64,000 nucleotides of DNA from Scenedesmus sp. ARA3 (GCA_004335835.1 RWJK01001830.1:18627-82626); one strand, 5' to 3'; numbered from the stretch's first letter, positions 33,896 through 46,566 are shown. Numbers and translations: made by a program. The notes: generated from the letters alone by a model not told the origin.

Positions 33896-34658
33896 AGCTG
33901 TGAGCATTGATGTGTGTGCAGAGGTAGATGTTACATGCATGTTGGTTGCGTTTCAATCTCGCCGTGCTGCATCTAACAACTGTGTTTGCTTGGCGCCAAC
34001 CGTGCGGACAGAAGCCAGCAGCACTGGCGCAGCGGCTGCTGCTTGTCTGCTGCTGCTGTTGTGAGCATCATGTATGACGGTGTCAGCCAGCTGTAGGTTG
34101 GGCTCGCCACATGTGAATTACTAATATTCATGGGCTCGGCTTCAAGTTGGTTTGCAGTCATTGACGGCTGTCATTGACGGCTGTTTGCAGCTTGACAATC
34201 TGGCTTGTCCTTTTACATATTTTCTATAGTACACATTCCCTACCACACACCAACAGCCTGTGATGCTTCCAACAAGCAATCGCTTACTTTTAGTACAACG
34301 GTTGCGGTGCATGATTGGGGTGGTGGCTGCACCACCTGTTGACAGTGTTGTGTGTGCCTTGTAGGCGAGGGGTGCAGGCTGTGGCCTATCATGCTTTGTT
34401 CACAGCTGCACAGGCTCCGCATGCCGTGCTTGTTTGGTGGCGTGAGCTCTGCAGCAGCCCAACAAGCATGCGATACGGGGTGTTGCATCGTGCTGCACTC
34501 CAGCTGATGATTTGCAGCACTAGCTTTGGTAACACCATGCCGTCCCTGTTCCCCTTACAAAGGCTCAACTTGCAACTGCTGAGCTGGCTGTAGCCTATGC
34601 CGCATTCTGTGAGGACGGCTTCTGACAATTTAGGTATATACCTTGCCCAAAGCACCTG

Positions 34659-34663
34659 TTACA
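34659..34663 (-). terminator. TGTAA poly(A) signal candidate, FUSC gene
   Basis: TTACA on the plus strand reads TGTAA on the minus strand about 200 bp after the stop at 34862. This is the same distance as for the converging peroxidase gene. Confidence 0.5.
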
Positions 34664-34861
34664 TGCAGTGCAAAGCAGCCTGAGTGCCGCCCGCACTGGC
34701 CGCATGCATGTGGCATATGCTCCGAATCCAACACACTCAACCCAATTGGGTGGCATTTGCAAATGCATCCTTGTACATCTTTGCCACTCGCAGCAGCCTC
34801 GACCCGCTATGGTTCGCATCTTGCAACCAGCCGCAGGCACAGCAGGTGCACAGCTGCTCAG

Positions 34862-35300
34862 CTAGTAGCTGGCAGCTGCTGACTCGTCCACCAGGCAGCG
34901 CGCCACAGCCAGTGCCCTGTTGATCACGCGCCGCAGCGCATACACGAAGGCCATGTACTGCAGCGTGGCCAGATCACTCTCAGCAGTGGTGCGCGGCAGC
35001 ACCTGCTGCTGCTGCTGCTGCTGCTGCCCTGTAGTCACCTCGTCAACAACCTGCTGCTGCTGCTGCTGCTGGGCTCGTCTGTCCACTTCAACAGCAGCTG
35101 TGTCGCCGGCAGCGATGCTGCTGGGATGGCTGCCTGCCGCGTGTGCCAGCGTAGTGGCTGCCATCACACCCTCAGCAGCTGCAGCAAAGGCCAGCAGCGG
35201 CGCATTGGCTTCGCTGCTGGGCAGCTGCTGCTGGCGGTGCCGGTGGTGCATGCTGCTGTGGTGGTGCAGGCGCACACCGCCGTGGGACGGCCTCGGCCTG

Positions 35301-35357
<57 letters not shown>

Positions 35358-38300
35358 GTGTCAGCAGCCTGCAGGGGGTAGGATCCGGCTGCTGGCGCCG
35401 TGGAGGGCTGCTGCTGCTGCTGCCGCAGCAGCTGGCGCACCTTCCTGTGGCGCTGGTTGCGCAGCTTCACGTACTTGATGCTGAGTGCCAGGCGCTGCTT
35501 GTGGATGGCTGCAATCTGCAGCGGCAGCGGCGGCGGCAGCAGCAGCGGCAGCGGCAAGTTCAGCGTGTTTGTTGACCAGTCATACCAACCTCTTCCTTGC
35601 AGACAAACCCGCAGCACTACCAGCCGCCCAAGCAAGACAGAGCGCGTTTTTAGGCTGGTAGCAATGGACCCACCATGTACACGCGCCGCCGCGGCCTTGA
35701 TTCCGCACAACTCATGTGCATCACCCATCAAAATCTAAGCCGCAGCAGCACCACCCCTGTCACCCCACACCGTTCTGCCACAGCCTGCTGCCTAGCCTCA
35801 CCATGTGCGCCAGCTGCGCCTGCAGCTCCTGCCTGCCTGGCTGCCGCACCGCCTGGCCCACCAGGCCCGCCAGCCGCTGCAGCTCCCCCAGCACGCCGCT
35901 GATGTCAGCATGCACCAGCGCAGCAAACTGGTCAAACAGCAGCCAGCTGTGCCAGCCGGGGCACAGCTGCAGTTGACCGGAAGTTTGACCAGGAGTTTGA
36001 CCAAGAGTTTGACCAGGCTGGTTGGCAGCGGTTGTGGCGGAGGTGATAGTGCTGTGTGGTTGTAAAGGCCTTTGTGGCTGCTGCTGCTGCTGCTGGCTGA
36101 GCTCCAGGGTGACCCGCAGTGCTGCCAGGGCGTCAGTCAGCTGCTGCACTGCGGCCAGCATGGTGCGCACCACCTGCAAGTGCACACAGCAGCAAATGTG
36201 GTGACATGGAAGCAGCACAACATGAGGCTGCAGATGACACACGTTTTACAAAATATACACATTTAGTACAAACGTATGGTGGTGCTGTGCTGCTGGCTTT
36301 ACCCAGCTGTGCTTCCGCGGCTTGGCTGCTGCAAACCAGGGCTTCATGCACACCATAGCTGCAGTATAGCACTGTACTGCCAGAGTCTCCCAGCCCCCAA
36401 GATACACTCCATGCTCACGTGGCCAGCAGTACAACAACACCCCTTCCCCGCCTCCCCAGCCCCAGCCAACTGCTTCACACCCATGCAGCCTTAGGCGCCC
36501 TGCCCCACCCGCTCACGCACTCACCGCGGCCACCGCCAGGCTGCCACGCCCCACTCCCAAATAAATCCACACATATGAGGTTACACAGGTAACCACGCCC
36601 ATTTGGGAAGCCGACTCACCGGGGCCACCGCCAGGCTGCCGCGCCGCCAGGCCAGCCACGTGTCACGCTGCACAGCAAACTCCAGCGGCACCAGCTGGCC
36701 CATCATGCGGCCCAGCAGCAGCCTGGGCGGCAGCTGCTGCAGCAGCTGCTGCTGCTCGCTGAGACCTGCAGCCTGCTGCTTGGCCTGCTGCTGCTGGTGA
36801 TGCTGCTGGTGGTGGTGCTGCAGGCTGCCGGTGTCTGGGCTCAAGATGTGGATCACAGCATCTTGTGCTGAATGTGGAGATCCTGATCCTGATCCAGATC
36901 CAGATCCTGCTGTTGCTGCTGTGGCAGCTGACCCACCAGCACCAGCGTCACTGCTGGTACTGCTGAGAGGCGGCCTGTGCCGGTCTGCTGCTGCCACTGC
37001 TGCCACGCGTGCGTACTGTGCGCTGTACATGCCGCCTGCTGCAGCCACACCCAGCGCCAGCACCTCAGACAGCTCCTCAAGCACCCACCTGCAGCAGGGA
37101 GAACAAAAGATGTACGTTTTCACATGCAGTGCTTCTGCGGCTGCTGCCTAAGTCTTGCGGGTGTGCAACTTGCCTGAGGCCTTGTTGTGGGGCAAGCGAG
37201 GCCGCGACAAGCGAGACCCAATGGGCTGCAACCAGTTGACGCGTAACGGTGCCGATCTACGTGCCACTGCACCGAGCCGGCAAGAGTCGCAGCTGGAACA
37301 CACTGCACTGGTCATGCCTTGCAAGCTGCATGGCAGATTTGTGCTCGCCTAGCAAGCGCTGTGCATACAAAACGCTGGCTACATCACAACTGCTAGCCTC
37401 TTCCGCACCTATTTCTGTACCATGGCCACAGCAGCCTGTTGAGCATCATGGCAGCCAGGCAGCCGCCGCCAGTGGCCAGCATACGCCCCACAAAGTATGT
37501 CACACTGCCCACACCCCCGCAGCAGCCAGTATACTGGCACAGCACCATGCTGTTGAGTGTGATGACAAGCAGGGTGAGCATCAGCTTGTACTGGCCTGCT
37601 GTGAAGGGCGCTGTAACGAATGTTATAACGACTAAAATGACGGCGAGGAGGGCCGGCTGGTAGGCTGTTGCTGCGCTGAACATGAGGGCGTGGCCGATGC
37701 AGGCACCTGCAACTGTCATGCCGACGCGCATCAGCACCTGCAGCAGCACACAACAGAGCGGAAGCAGGGGGAGACATACATCAGACATCCTGCACACAAG
37801 TGCTGAGTTTGCCCACAAATCACCGCAAAATGTGTTCATAACCAGCCCTTGTGCTGATTTGCGCCGTCATCGCACAAGGCCGCGCCTGCCACACCACCCA
37901 AAGCGGTGCCAACAGTTGAGCAGTTCCCTGCAAGCTGTGTTCAACCTTCCACGTTGCAGAACACTTTTTGGTTGCTGCTCTTGCTGCTGCTGCTGCTGCC
38001 ACAACAAACACAGCACTCAATGCTGCCGCCCCTCACCATCTCCGCGCTGGACTCCACGCGCTCCCGCATTGTGAAGACCAGCGCCATGAAGCCAAACATG
38101 GTCACGCTGGGGGACAGGCCCGGCAGCGACACCGCGATGACCACAGCCACGGCCAGCGCTGCGCTGCAGGCCAGCCACAGCTTGACGCCAGCCTGGAAGC
38201 GGCGCTTGGAGGACACAGCCCGCAGGGCTGCATGCATACAGGATATGTTTTAGTCATAAGCAGGCACAGACAACAACATGAATGCCAGCCGCAGCAGCTG

Positions 38301-41300
38301 GTGTCAACAGAAGATGTGTGGCAAACATTAGATGTGATTGCGTACGGCAAAAACCGACTTGCTGGTAGTGTGCCTGACCCCCCAGCTACCGCTGCTCACC
38401 CTGGCGTGACGTGAGCAGTGCAGGCAGCTCCTGTGTGAGAGCCCTGCCCAGGCGGGCAAAGATGCCGCCACACAGCAGCACCTCCAGCAGGATTGCGCTG
38501 CTGCTGTGCGCCGCTGCCCTGCTGCTGAAGGGGTGGGCGAGGCTGTGCCAGACGCTGAGCTGCCTCTTGCCTGGCTGCTGCTGCTGCTGGTATGTGGCTG
38601 TTGCTGCTGCTGCTGCTGCTGCTGGTGGTGGTGATGCTGAACTGTTGAGAGTCCGAATGTGCTGCTGCTGATATGCTGCCGTGCTGTCAGGCAGGCTGTG
38701 CACCACCACAGCAGACAGAGGCGGTCCCTGCATAGCTGCTGCTGTGGTTGCTGCTGCTGCTGCTGCTGTGGGGCTGCCAGGACTGCGGCTGGCTACAACA
38801 CGCGGGTCGGCTGCGAGCTCAAATGCCGCAGCAGGTTGCGCAGCAGTATGAGCCAGCTCACCATTGCTGCCTGCTGCACCTGCTTCTCCAGCTGGGGCTG
38901 CTGCCCTCACTGCTGCAGCCAGCTCCTTTGCCTTCGCTGCACCTGCCTGCTTTGTTGCTCCTGCTGGGCTTGTAACTTCAGCAGCAGCAGCAGCGCCACT
39001 GCTGCTGCCGCCGTATAGCACAGCCTGCCCCGCCTCCTGCAGCTCCTGCCCTGCCTCAATGAGTGCCAGGCTGAGGCTCACAAAGAACATCAGGCTCACA
39101 ATGGAGGCAGCTGGGTCAAGCTTAAAGGGCCGCCCAGGGCCTGCAGCAGCCAACTGCTCCCAGTACTGCTGGCTCTCAGTATGCAGCACCTGCAGCAGCT
39201 GCTGCTTGGATGCGGCCCAGCACACGCCCAGCAGCACAGGAGGAGGTGACTCTAGTTTGGCTGATGTTGCGCGGCAGCAGCGGCAGGTGAGTAGCGCTGC
39301 AGCCGCTCGCGCCAGCCACACCAACGGCCCCTGCTGCAGGCGCTGCCGCTGCTGCAGGCGCTGCTGCAGTGCGGTGGAGAGGCCTGCGCAGAGCGCTGCT
39401 GTTTGTGCGAAGACGCTGCCGCAGGTGCTGCGCAGGGCTGGGTATGCTGCCAGGCTGGCCAGGGAGGCTGTGTCTGGGCCCGGCTCAAGCATGCCCTCAA
39501 GGGCAGCGATGCTGCAGGCAGAGGAGAAGCAGCACGGCACATGCGGCACACAGGCATGCACACGGTGAGCACGGGCACATGACACGGGACACTGGCCACC
39601 TGCTGTTGGCACTCCTGGGAGCAGGGTGTGTGGTTGCTGCGGCTGTTGCCGCATGCATCAGCAGCGCTGTGCTCCCTCCCTGCCAGGGGGTCATGCCAGC
39701 AGCTTCAGTGGGCTAACGCAGCCTCAGACATAATGTCACTCGCAGATTGGGTTGCTTGCATAAGGCACCATGCTGAGGAATGCATGCCATGCACGGCTTG
39801 TCAAGGCAGCAAGCAGTCAGAGGAGCACGCACCGCTCCAGCAGCACCTGCAGCGCCGCCACCAGCCGCACCCAGCTCGCCACAGGCAGCGCCCCGCCAGC
39901 CCCACCGACACCCCGGCCACCCCCTCCTTCTGATCCCCCGCCTGCTGGCCCTGCTGGCCCTGTCAGCCACGGCTGCCAGGCAGGCCCTGTGGTCAGCATC
40001 CGCAGCCAGCCCGCCTGCTCAACAATCACTGCTTCGCGCAGCAGCCTTGCCTCGCCCAGCAGCGGCCGGATGGCGTCCACGCCACGCCCCAGGCGCATGA
40101 ACAGGTGGCGGCCTGCTTCCTGGCGTGCAGATGCCTGCTGCTGCAGTTTGGAAGAGGCGGAGTGCTGCTGCTTGTGCTTGTGAGGGGTGCTTGAGGAGTG
40201 CTGCTGTGGTTGGCTGTGGGATGCGGAGTGCTGCGGGTGATGGTGGTGGGTGAGGGATGGCAGGTGAATGCGCTGCAGCAGGTGCGGCTTGTGCTGGTCC
40301 CACCAGGTGCCAGCATCAGCTGCCTCCAGATCTTCATGATCATCGTCATCATCATCTGCTGCTGCCTCTGACGCAGCTGCCTCATCCTCACCAGGCACGG
40401 TCGCTGCTGCTGCTATGGCCGCTGCAGTTGCAGCGGCGTCAGGCCCTGATGCAGCTGGCCCATCCTGGCCATCCTGCTGCCGCCGCCGCTGCTGCTGCTG
40501 CTGCTGCTGTTGCAGCTGCATGTTTTGGAGCTCGCGCTGCTGCTGCTGCTGCTGCTGTGAGGTGTGGCTGCTGCTGCTTGCTGCTGCCACCACGAAGCTG
40601 GTCAGGCCCCAGTGCCCAGGCTGGCTCAGCGCCACCAGCCGCGACAGCTCCCCTGAGGCACCACCACCAGCAGCCTCAGCCTCCTCCTCAAGCAGGCTGG
40701 GCTGCTGCTGCAGCTGGATGGGCTGCTGCTGCTGCTGCTGCAGCTGGCTGGATGGGGCCGTGGGCAGCCCAGCAACCTGGCCCTGCTGCTGCTGCTGGTC
40801 TATGCTGGCGGCAGCGGCAGCTGTGGTGATTGCTGGTGCAAGAGCTGCGCTGTTGCTGTTGAGTGCTGTATTGTCAGCATGTTCTGCTGCTTGACCTGCT
40901 CCTGAAAATGCGCTGCGTGCTGTCATGCTCCCCGCAGCGCTAGTGCCCCTGGCTGATGTGACAGACATCCCTCGCTGCTGCTGCTGCCATTGCGCGTGCT
41001 GCTCCAAGCTGCTGGTCGCACCCGGCAGTGGACCGCCCTGCTGCTGCGGCCGCAGCAGGATGGACACACACAGCGTCCCCGTCTGCCCTGTCTTCCGTAA
41101 CGCTGTTATAACGGCTTGCATGGCTGCTTCGGTTGCCAGGCTGGGCAGCACCAGCAGGCCTGCCAGGAAGCTTGCTGCTGCTGCCCCAACAAAGCTGAGC
41201 AGCATGTGGGCCAGGAAGTAGCGCCACAGGAAGGCCGTGGTGGGTGCCCACAGCGACAGCACCACTGACATGCCAAAGGTCATCAGCAGGTTGATGGCCT

Positions 41301-42661
41301 GCGGGGATAGCACGTACACGCAGCAGCAGGACTGGGGAGAAGGGAGAAACATAAGGGAAGCATGCGCACGTAGAAGAGGACAAGCCTTGAAATGCCGGTC
41401 TACCCGTGAATGGTAGTACCAGGCGGAGCAGACGCAGCTGCTTCAAGCCATGCAAAGCGCTGCGTTGAGCACTCAACTGCAGGTTGCTGTTTCTGAAAGG
41501 CTGGCTGTCTGCAGGCGGTCTATGTGTGAATGTTCATACTAGTTACACATGGACGGCGCCCGACTGGCCACTGCTGCCGCTGCTGATGCCCTCAATGCAG
41601 CAGCGCACCCACCTGCAGCGTCACCCGGAAGGGCTGGTTGCTGACCCTCGCGCAGGCGATGAGGCCAAAGCCCACACTCGCCAGCGCAGCAGTGAAGGCC
41701 AGGTGGCCCGCTCGCGATGGGATCTGCAGGGAGATGGTGACCTGCAGGGCAAGCAGCACCACAGGAGAGAAGCAGTGCAGGCCGCCACAAGCATGTTGCA
41801 TGTTGCAAGATGCAAGTTGAAGTCACCACCAAACAGGCTGTTTGTTGTTGGGGAAACGTTGTTTGTGTAATACAACACCATCTGTGCATTACGCGCTGGC
41901 ACAGAGCACATGCAGCTGTACACCTGCCAGTGCTGCTGCAGCCATGCTACGCCCGTCTCACCAGGATGCCTGCTGCTGCCACGCCCGCCCACACCGAGCA
42001 CAACATGCCGACTAATGACATGTGCATGTCTGCCAGTGCTGCTACAGCCTTGCTGATTCCCCCAAACACACCCAGCCCCACCACCACTCCCATCTCACCA
42101 GGATGCCTGCTGCTGCCACGCCCGCCCACACGGAGCCCAGCATGCCGGCTGATGACAGCAGCAGCGTGCCCACGTGGTGGTTGGGCACCAGCAGCAGGTG
42201 CAGCACCGCCACAAACACACCCGCCAGGCAGGCCAGGGGGAAGGTGATGGGCCTGCAGGAAGGCAGTGTTGAGTTGCATTTAGTGTACAACAAGTGAGCT
42301 TCAGCTGTACTGTGACGTGTGCATATGGCAGGAGGTGGAAATGCCAGCGTTTGAAAGTGGCAGAGAAGGAATTTAAAGGTATCTTCTAGCGTCTGCTAGC
42401 CTAGGCGTCACCATAGCACAAACTGCATCAGTTGCACTGCTGTACAGAAGCAATACAGGTGCTGATCAGGCTGCAGGCCTGAGGAGTGGCTCCTGACGCT
42501 GATGCTTATCGTTGAAAACCTCACCGCACAAATACCAGCAGGAAACATAGTGCTTGACCCACAACCAGTTGCAGGGTTGTCTGCATGTGGTGAGCTGCAA
42601 AGTGGCGCAGCAGGGCTTGCAGCTTACTGCTGCTGCTGCTAGCCTTGGCGAATCCCATCAT
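34862..42661 (-). CDS. Giant FUSC-type (aromatic-acid exporter-like) membrane protein with Gln-rich regions
   Basis: Exons, complement of join(34862..35515, 35802..36173, 36620..37088, 37409..37737, 38037..38227, 38400..39511, 39833..41298, 41613..41741, 42099..42252, 42525..42661), give 5013 nt and 1670 aa; every junction keeps phase. The N-terminal half-domain (about 1-215) has five or six hydrophobic segments (ITFPLACLAGVFVAVLHLLL, LMTFGMSVVLSLWAP). A second set (about 1000-1170; LWLACSAALAVAVVIAVSLP, LLAVILVVITFVTAPF, NRLLWPW) repeats the pattern. Two membrane halves around a soluble middle are typical of FUSC/YccS-like proteins, linked to efflux of aromatic acids in bacteria and found in fungi and algae. 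The long Gln/Ser/His-rich linkers and tail, including 18 consecutive Gln, are unusual. The substrate is unknown. ATG 42661 is followed directly by a second ATG; either may serve. Confidence 0.83.
35301..35356 (-). repeat. CAG run coding for 18 Gln in the FUSC tail
   Basis: The tract reads CTG on the plus strand and CAG on the coding strand, in frame inside the last exon. Shorter Gln runs lie at 35001-35027 and 35051-35070 of the same exon. Confidence 0.95.
36521..36550 (-). repeat. Copy of FUSC exon 8 end plus donor, inside the following intron
   Basis: The last 24 coding bases of exon 8 (GSLAVAP) and the donor GTGAG (36616-36645) recur with three differences at 36521-36550 (GSLAVAA plus GTGAG), 95 bp downstream on the coding strand. 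Confidence 0.88.
41956..42022 (-). repeat. Copy of FUSC exon 2 end plus donor, inside intron 2
   Basis: About 67 bases covering the end of exon 2 (GSVWAGVAAAGIL) and its donor GTGAGA (at 42093-42159) recur 137 bp downstream with a few changes (CSVWAGVAAAGIL plus GTGAGA). This is the longest of the junction copies. Confidence 0.9.
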
Positions 42662-43401
42662 GCTGCGCGTTCAACGTACGCCTCTAGTATACCAACATGC
42701 TGATAACTACAGCAAAGCCGTTTGCAGCGTACGCCAGCCTCGACAATGCAGCGGATCAGGTGGAGTCACGGCTCCTTGCAAGGGCGTGCAGTGCGACGCA
42801 GCAAACGTCCATCTCAGTAATTCGTGGAACAGACCTGACAATAAAACTTTCCAAAAACTGAGGTTTTTGCTTGCTGTCAGAGCTCTTATCGAAAGCGCCG
42901 CGATCCGGGGGTTGAGGCCGAGGCACCCAACTGATGACCCATGTAACGTGAAGTCATAACCTTGCTGTCAATTACGGTGAGCGCTTCAGTAATTTATTAT
43001 CAGCTACCTCGCAATAGATGTTCAGTTTCGTTCAAAGACCGCTGCACCTGCCACTGGTCAATGTAAAGGCTGCAGTACAGTACAGGTGTGTCATCACATC
43101 AACACGTGAGCATAGCAACCACAATGACCAGCAATCGGTTTAGGAGCCAATTATCGACGCTGCTGAACTTTAACTTCCTATACACATGGCGCAAGGCAGT
43201 GCATGCTGAACCGTCAGCAACCCAGCATGGCTGCACCACAGGAAACACAGCTGACAAAGCATAGCCACCCACACGTGCATCCTTTGACCTGCTGATCATG
43301 CAGCACTAAAAGCCAGCAAGCAGACAAACACCTGGAGCAGGTGACGCGCGATACCTGAGATGCAGCCGAACAACACACAAACACAGTTGCTGAGACAGAC
43401 C
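42662..43401. other. Spacer between FUSC start and LRR-3 stop
   Basis: About 740 bp contain the FUSC promoter (minus strand, at the left end) and the 3' UTR of LRR-3. No coding frame, array or conserved block is seen. Confidence 0.45.
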
Positions 43402-45434
43402 TTATCCTACGGGCTGCCGCCGCCGCTGCCCCCGCACAGCTGCCCAGAACTGCTCCATATCCTGCTCTGGGGTGTAGCTCTGCTCGGACTCCTCAAACTC
43501 ATCTTGTGGATTTCCTCTGTTCACGTCCAGCTTCTGCAGGCGCGTCAGCGTCGTCAGCGTCATCAAGCCCTGCTGCGTCATCCTGCACAGCTCGTAAGCA
43601 TTGCCCAAACTCAGCTCTGTCAGCTGAGTCAGCTTGGCAATGGCAACCAGACACGTCATTGGGTCCAAGTGGTTAAAAGACAGGTCCAGGTGACGCAACT
43701 GCGTCAAGCTGCGAGCCAGCGCAGCTGCTTCCGCATCGGCCACCGCTGAGTGATGCCCGCTCAGGATGAGCTTCGTCAGCCCTGTGAGCGCTGTCAGAGC
43801 AGCTGCATCGCCTGCCTTCAGCCACGGCTCCTCAGCGTCCCAGCTGCTAGAGAGGTCCAACTCCTGCAAGCGCGCCAAGCCCGCCAGCGCCGCGCAAGCT
43901 GACACCGTGTGGTAATCGTGCATCTCCACCAGCTCGCCGTCCTCCCACTGCTGCTCCCGCACCTCAGACGCTGCCAGCTGCAGCTTGGTCAGGCAGGTGG
44001 CGCCTGACAGGCCGGCCAGCAGCACCCCCATTTGCTCCGGGCTGAAGCAGTCAAAGGTGCTGCCTATTTCCAGCTCAACCAGCTGCGGCAGCAGCGGCCA
44101 GGCTGCTGCAGTGGCTGCTGGGTCAGCGTCCGGGCTGCACCTCACCACTAGGTGCTGCAGCGCAGGCAGCTGCGCCAGGCGCGCCAGCGGCTGCGGCTCT
44201 TCACAACTGACAACCGCAGTGAGCCGCTGCAGCTGCTGCAGCTCCAGCACTGCCGCGAGGCCGCTGGCAGAGCCTGCCAAGCAGTCCAGCTGCAGCTGCG
44301 TCAGATGCGGCGGCAACACTGAGCCTTCGGGCAGGTCTTGCCAGCATGTCATCTCGCGCATGCTCATAAGGGCTGCCATGTCCAGGGTCAGCACTGGCTG
44401 TACATTGGCAGTCCAACAATGGATGTTCAGCTGCCGCAGCGGCAGCGGCTGCGCCAGCAGCTGCTGCAACGGCTGCTGGCAGTCGCTCCAGTTGCCGTGA
44501 AATGTGAGTGATGTCAGCTGCTGTAGCTGCGCCAACCCCAGCACGCAGCTGCCAGCAACAGCCCGGTGCCTGTTGAGGTTGTACAGCCTCAGCTGCTGCA
44601 AGCTGCTTAGCAGTGCAAGTGCTGCTGCCAAGGCGGCGCCGTCCGGGGCTCTGCTGCGCATCAACTCCACATCCAGGCATGTCAGGCTGTGGCTGGGCAG
44701 TGCAGCAAGGATGCCTGGCGTCACCAGACAGTTGCTGCTGAAGCTGCCTACGCGCAAGCCAGCCTGGTGCCGCTGTTGCTGAGATGATGTAGCTACAGCT
44801 GCGGCCGCATGGTCAGCTGTGGCTGCTGCTGGTGCACCTGCAGGCTGTGACGCTGGCGTCTGCAGTGCGCGCTGCAGCAGCTGCTGCGCTGCTGCAAGGT
44901 GCTGCTGCCACGGCAGTCCATGCACTGTTTGTTGCAGTGCACCACATGAGGCAGTGATGCTCTTCACAAGCGGTGCATGCTTTGCCAGCCACTGTGTGAA
45001 GCTGCGAAGCTGCAGCAGGGGCGATGCTGGATCGAGGTTGACCACTGTGTTGCATGCCCTGCACTGCTGCACTGCCTGCCTCCAGGCCTTGCATGCACGC
45101 GCTGCTGCACACAGCAAGCGTGGGTCTGTGCTGGCTGCTGGGTGCTCTAGCGCAATGGACAGTGCAAGCATGCTGCAGTCTGCATCAGCTGCCTGCAGGC
45201 AGCAGCGCAAGGAGTGAGGATGAAGTGTATCAGCATGTTCACATGTCTGGGCAGCTCATTAAATCCCATGTCGCTGTTATTTGCTGGTTATTTAATATTA
45301 GACGTGCCAATGTCAGGCCAGGCAAGCCTATGCGAACTGGTGCCAGTGCAGCAGCAGCAAAACATTTCGGCATCACGATGGTAAGCGAGAGGCGACCTCA
45401 CCTGCCAGCAACGCAGCTGTACAGAGTGTGTCAT
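43402..45434 (-). CDS. LRR-3: intact array member
   Basis: CDS is complement of join(43402..45192, 45402..45434), 607 aa. The 33-nt first exon codes MTHSVQLRCWQ and joins in phase to AADADCSMLALS. The F-box-like block is at about 23-55 (HPAASTDPRLLCAAA, RACKAWRQAVQQC). An Ala/Gln linker around 95-150 follows, then LRRs to the end (for example LTQLRHLDLSFNHL, LTQLTELSLGNAYEL). The C-terminus is EQFWAAVRGQRRRQ, a tail shared by most members. LRRs with this consensus make a curved scaffold for protein binding. If the N-terminal block is an F-box, the product would bring targets to an SCF ubiquitin ligase; otherwise it is a plain LRR scaffold. No signal peptide or membrane segment is seen, so an intracellular location is likely. 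A common promoter block lies about 95 bp upstream. Confidence 0.85.
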
Positions 45435-46566
45435 CACCGCTGGTTAGCCCTGAGTTGGCCTGGTTTCGATGTTTTCTGCTCGTGGATGGAGATTTACGAA
45501 GGCACGCTCAGGTGCATCAGCATCAGCTGTGATCCGAGCTCTCGAGCACTCTTTTGCTCGATCAATAGCGTTGTATTCGTCGGTGCCAATATGCCAGTGA
45601 GGGGATGCTCGTCAAATAACCGTTCACTGCTTGTGTCACCCGTTTCACCCCGTGCGTGTGTCACCAAACACCGTGTACGATCCGGCTAAACAAAAGTCGT
45701 AGTGTGCCTTCACTCCATAGATTCATTACCAATTCAAGCATGAAACATAAAATTGACACGCGTCCCTGGCCCACGCAGAAGTGACTACCAAGCACTTGTT
45801 GTTGATGCTACCTTGATGGTAGGTCAAGTCAGGTACAGCTGGGCTTGCATTGCAGAGCTGTGCTAGCAGGCTGGCTCATTGAGACAACTGGACACTTCAA
45901 CAGCCACTCTCAGCCACGCAGCGCAGCGCGTCGTCGAGCTGCACCAGAGTGCATACGTGGTGGGCAGCCTGATGCGGCATCATGCTGCAATCATGATGAT
46001 CTCAGATCAGCGAGCCCGTGCAGAAGCCAGAAAAACGCCTCGCAGCAAGCAAAGCTTTAATTCGGATTGAAATTGCGCAGCTGTGCAATCACCTCAGTTC
46101 CTTGTAACCCGGAGCTGCTCTGGAAACAGTCTTTCCAGACCAGGCCATACCGGGTTCCTGCTGACTCACTCCACAACTTGTGCATCTTGATTAGCGGCAT
46201 GGCGGCCACATCAAACATCCAATCCTGAGTCAGCGCTTGAACCTCCACCACAGTCACAACACTACAGCAGCACTACAAGTGGAGATGTCTTCGGGAGGAC
46301 CGCAAGAAAAACATGCACCTTTTTTTGCCATACAGCACTCAATGCACAGGGTGCAAACTTGACACAATGCTGACACAATGCAGGATGCCTGCATTCCAGA
46401 AAAGCGCGGTGTCATGGGCTTACCCGGCTGCGCGTACTGCACATTGCGCTGACTGCACGAGTCATCCACCACTGCTAGCATGCAGCATGCCAAGACGGAA
46501 ATCGGTACCATGCATATCAAGCTGACGCTACAAATGCACAGCCCACAGCCATCCCCTGATGCCACC
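45435..46566. other. Spacer LRR-3/LRR-4 with LRR-3 promoter
   Basis: This holds the shared upstream block near 45515-45560 and a phrase with TGTACGATCCGGCT near 45674, recognisable also near 55180 and 61665. An unassigned 66-codon minus frame at 46057-46257 (starting TVVEVQALTQDW) has gene-like composition but no partner exon. Confidence 0.45.
45505..45560 (-). promoter_or_regulatory. Shared upstream block, LRR-3
   Basis: CATCAGCTGTGATCCGAGC followed by GAGCACTC lies about 95 bp upstream of the start ATG at 45434. Matching phrases stand at nearly the same distance before LRR-5, LRR-6 and LRR-8. It is likely a core promoter or 5' UTR element carried along with the duplications. Confidence 0.5.

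Larger units (their letters stand above)
33688..34861. other. Convergent spacer between peroxidase and FUSC genes
   Basis: This is 1.17 kb holding the two 3' UTRs. TGTAA poly(A) candidates lie about 200 bp after each stop. No frame looks coding. Confidence 0.5.

Noticed and set aside
34920..35575. Plus-strand Cys/Leu-rich frames opposite the FUSC tail
   Set aside because: They read CAG runs of the real coding strand as poly-Cys or poly-Leu, which is shadow coding.
38659..39568. Plus-strand frames of 119-234 codons opposite FUSC exon 5
   Set aside because: Ala/Ser/Cys-biased antisense of a coding exon. The minus-strand frame carries the splice phases.
43985..44500. Plus-strand Cys/Ser-rich frames across the LRR genes
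   Set aside because: Each LRR gene has the same kind of antisense frame because Leu and Gln codons read backwards as Gln, Cys and Ser. They are not conserved as proteins beyond that.
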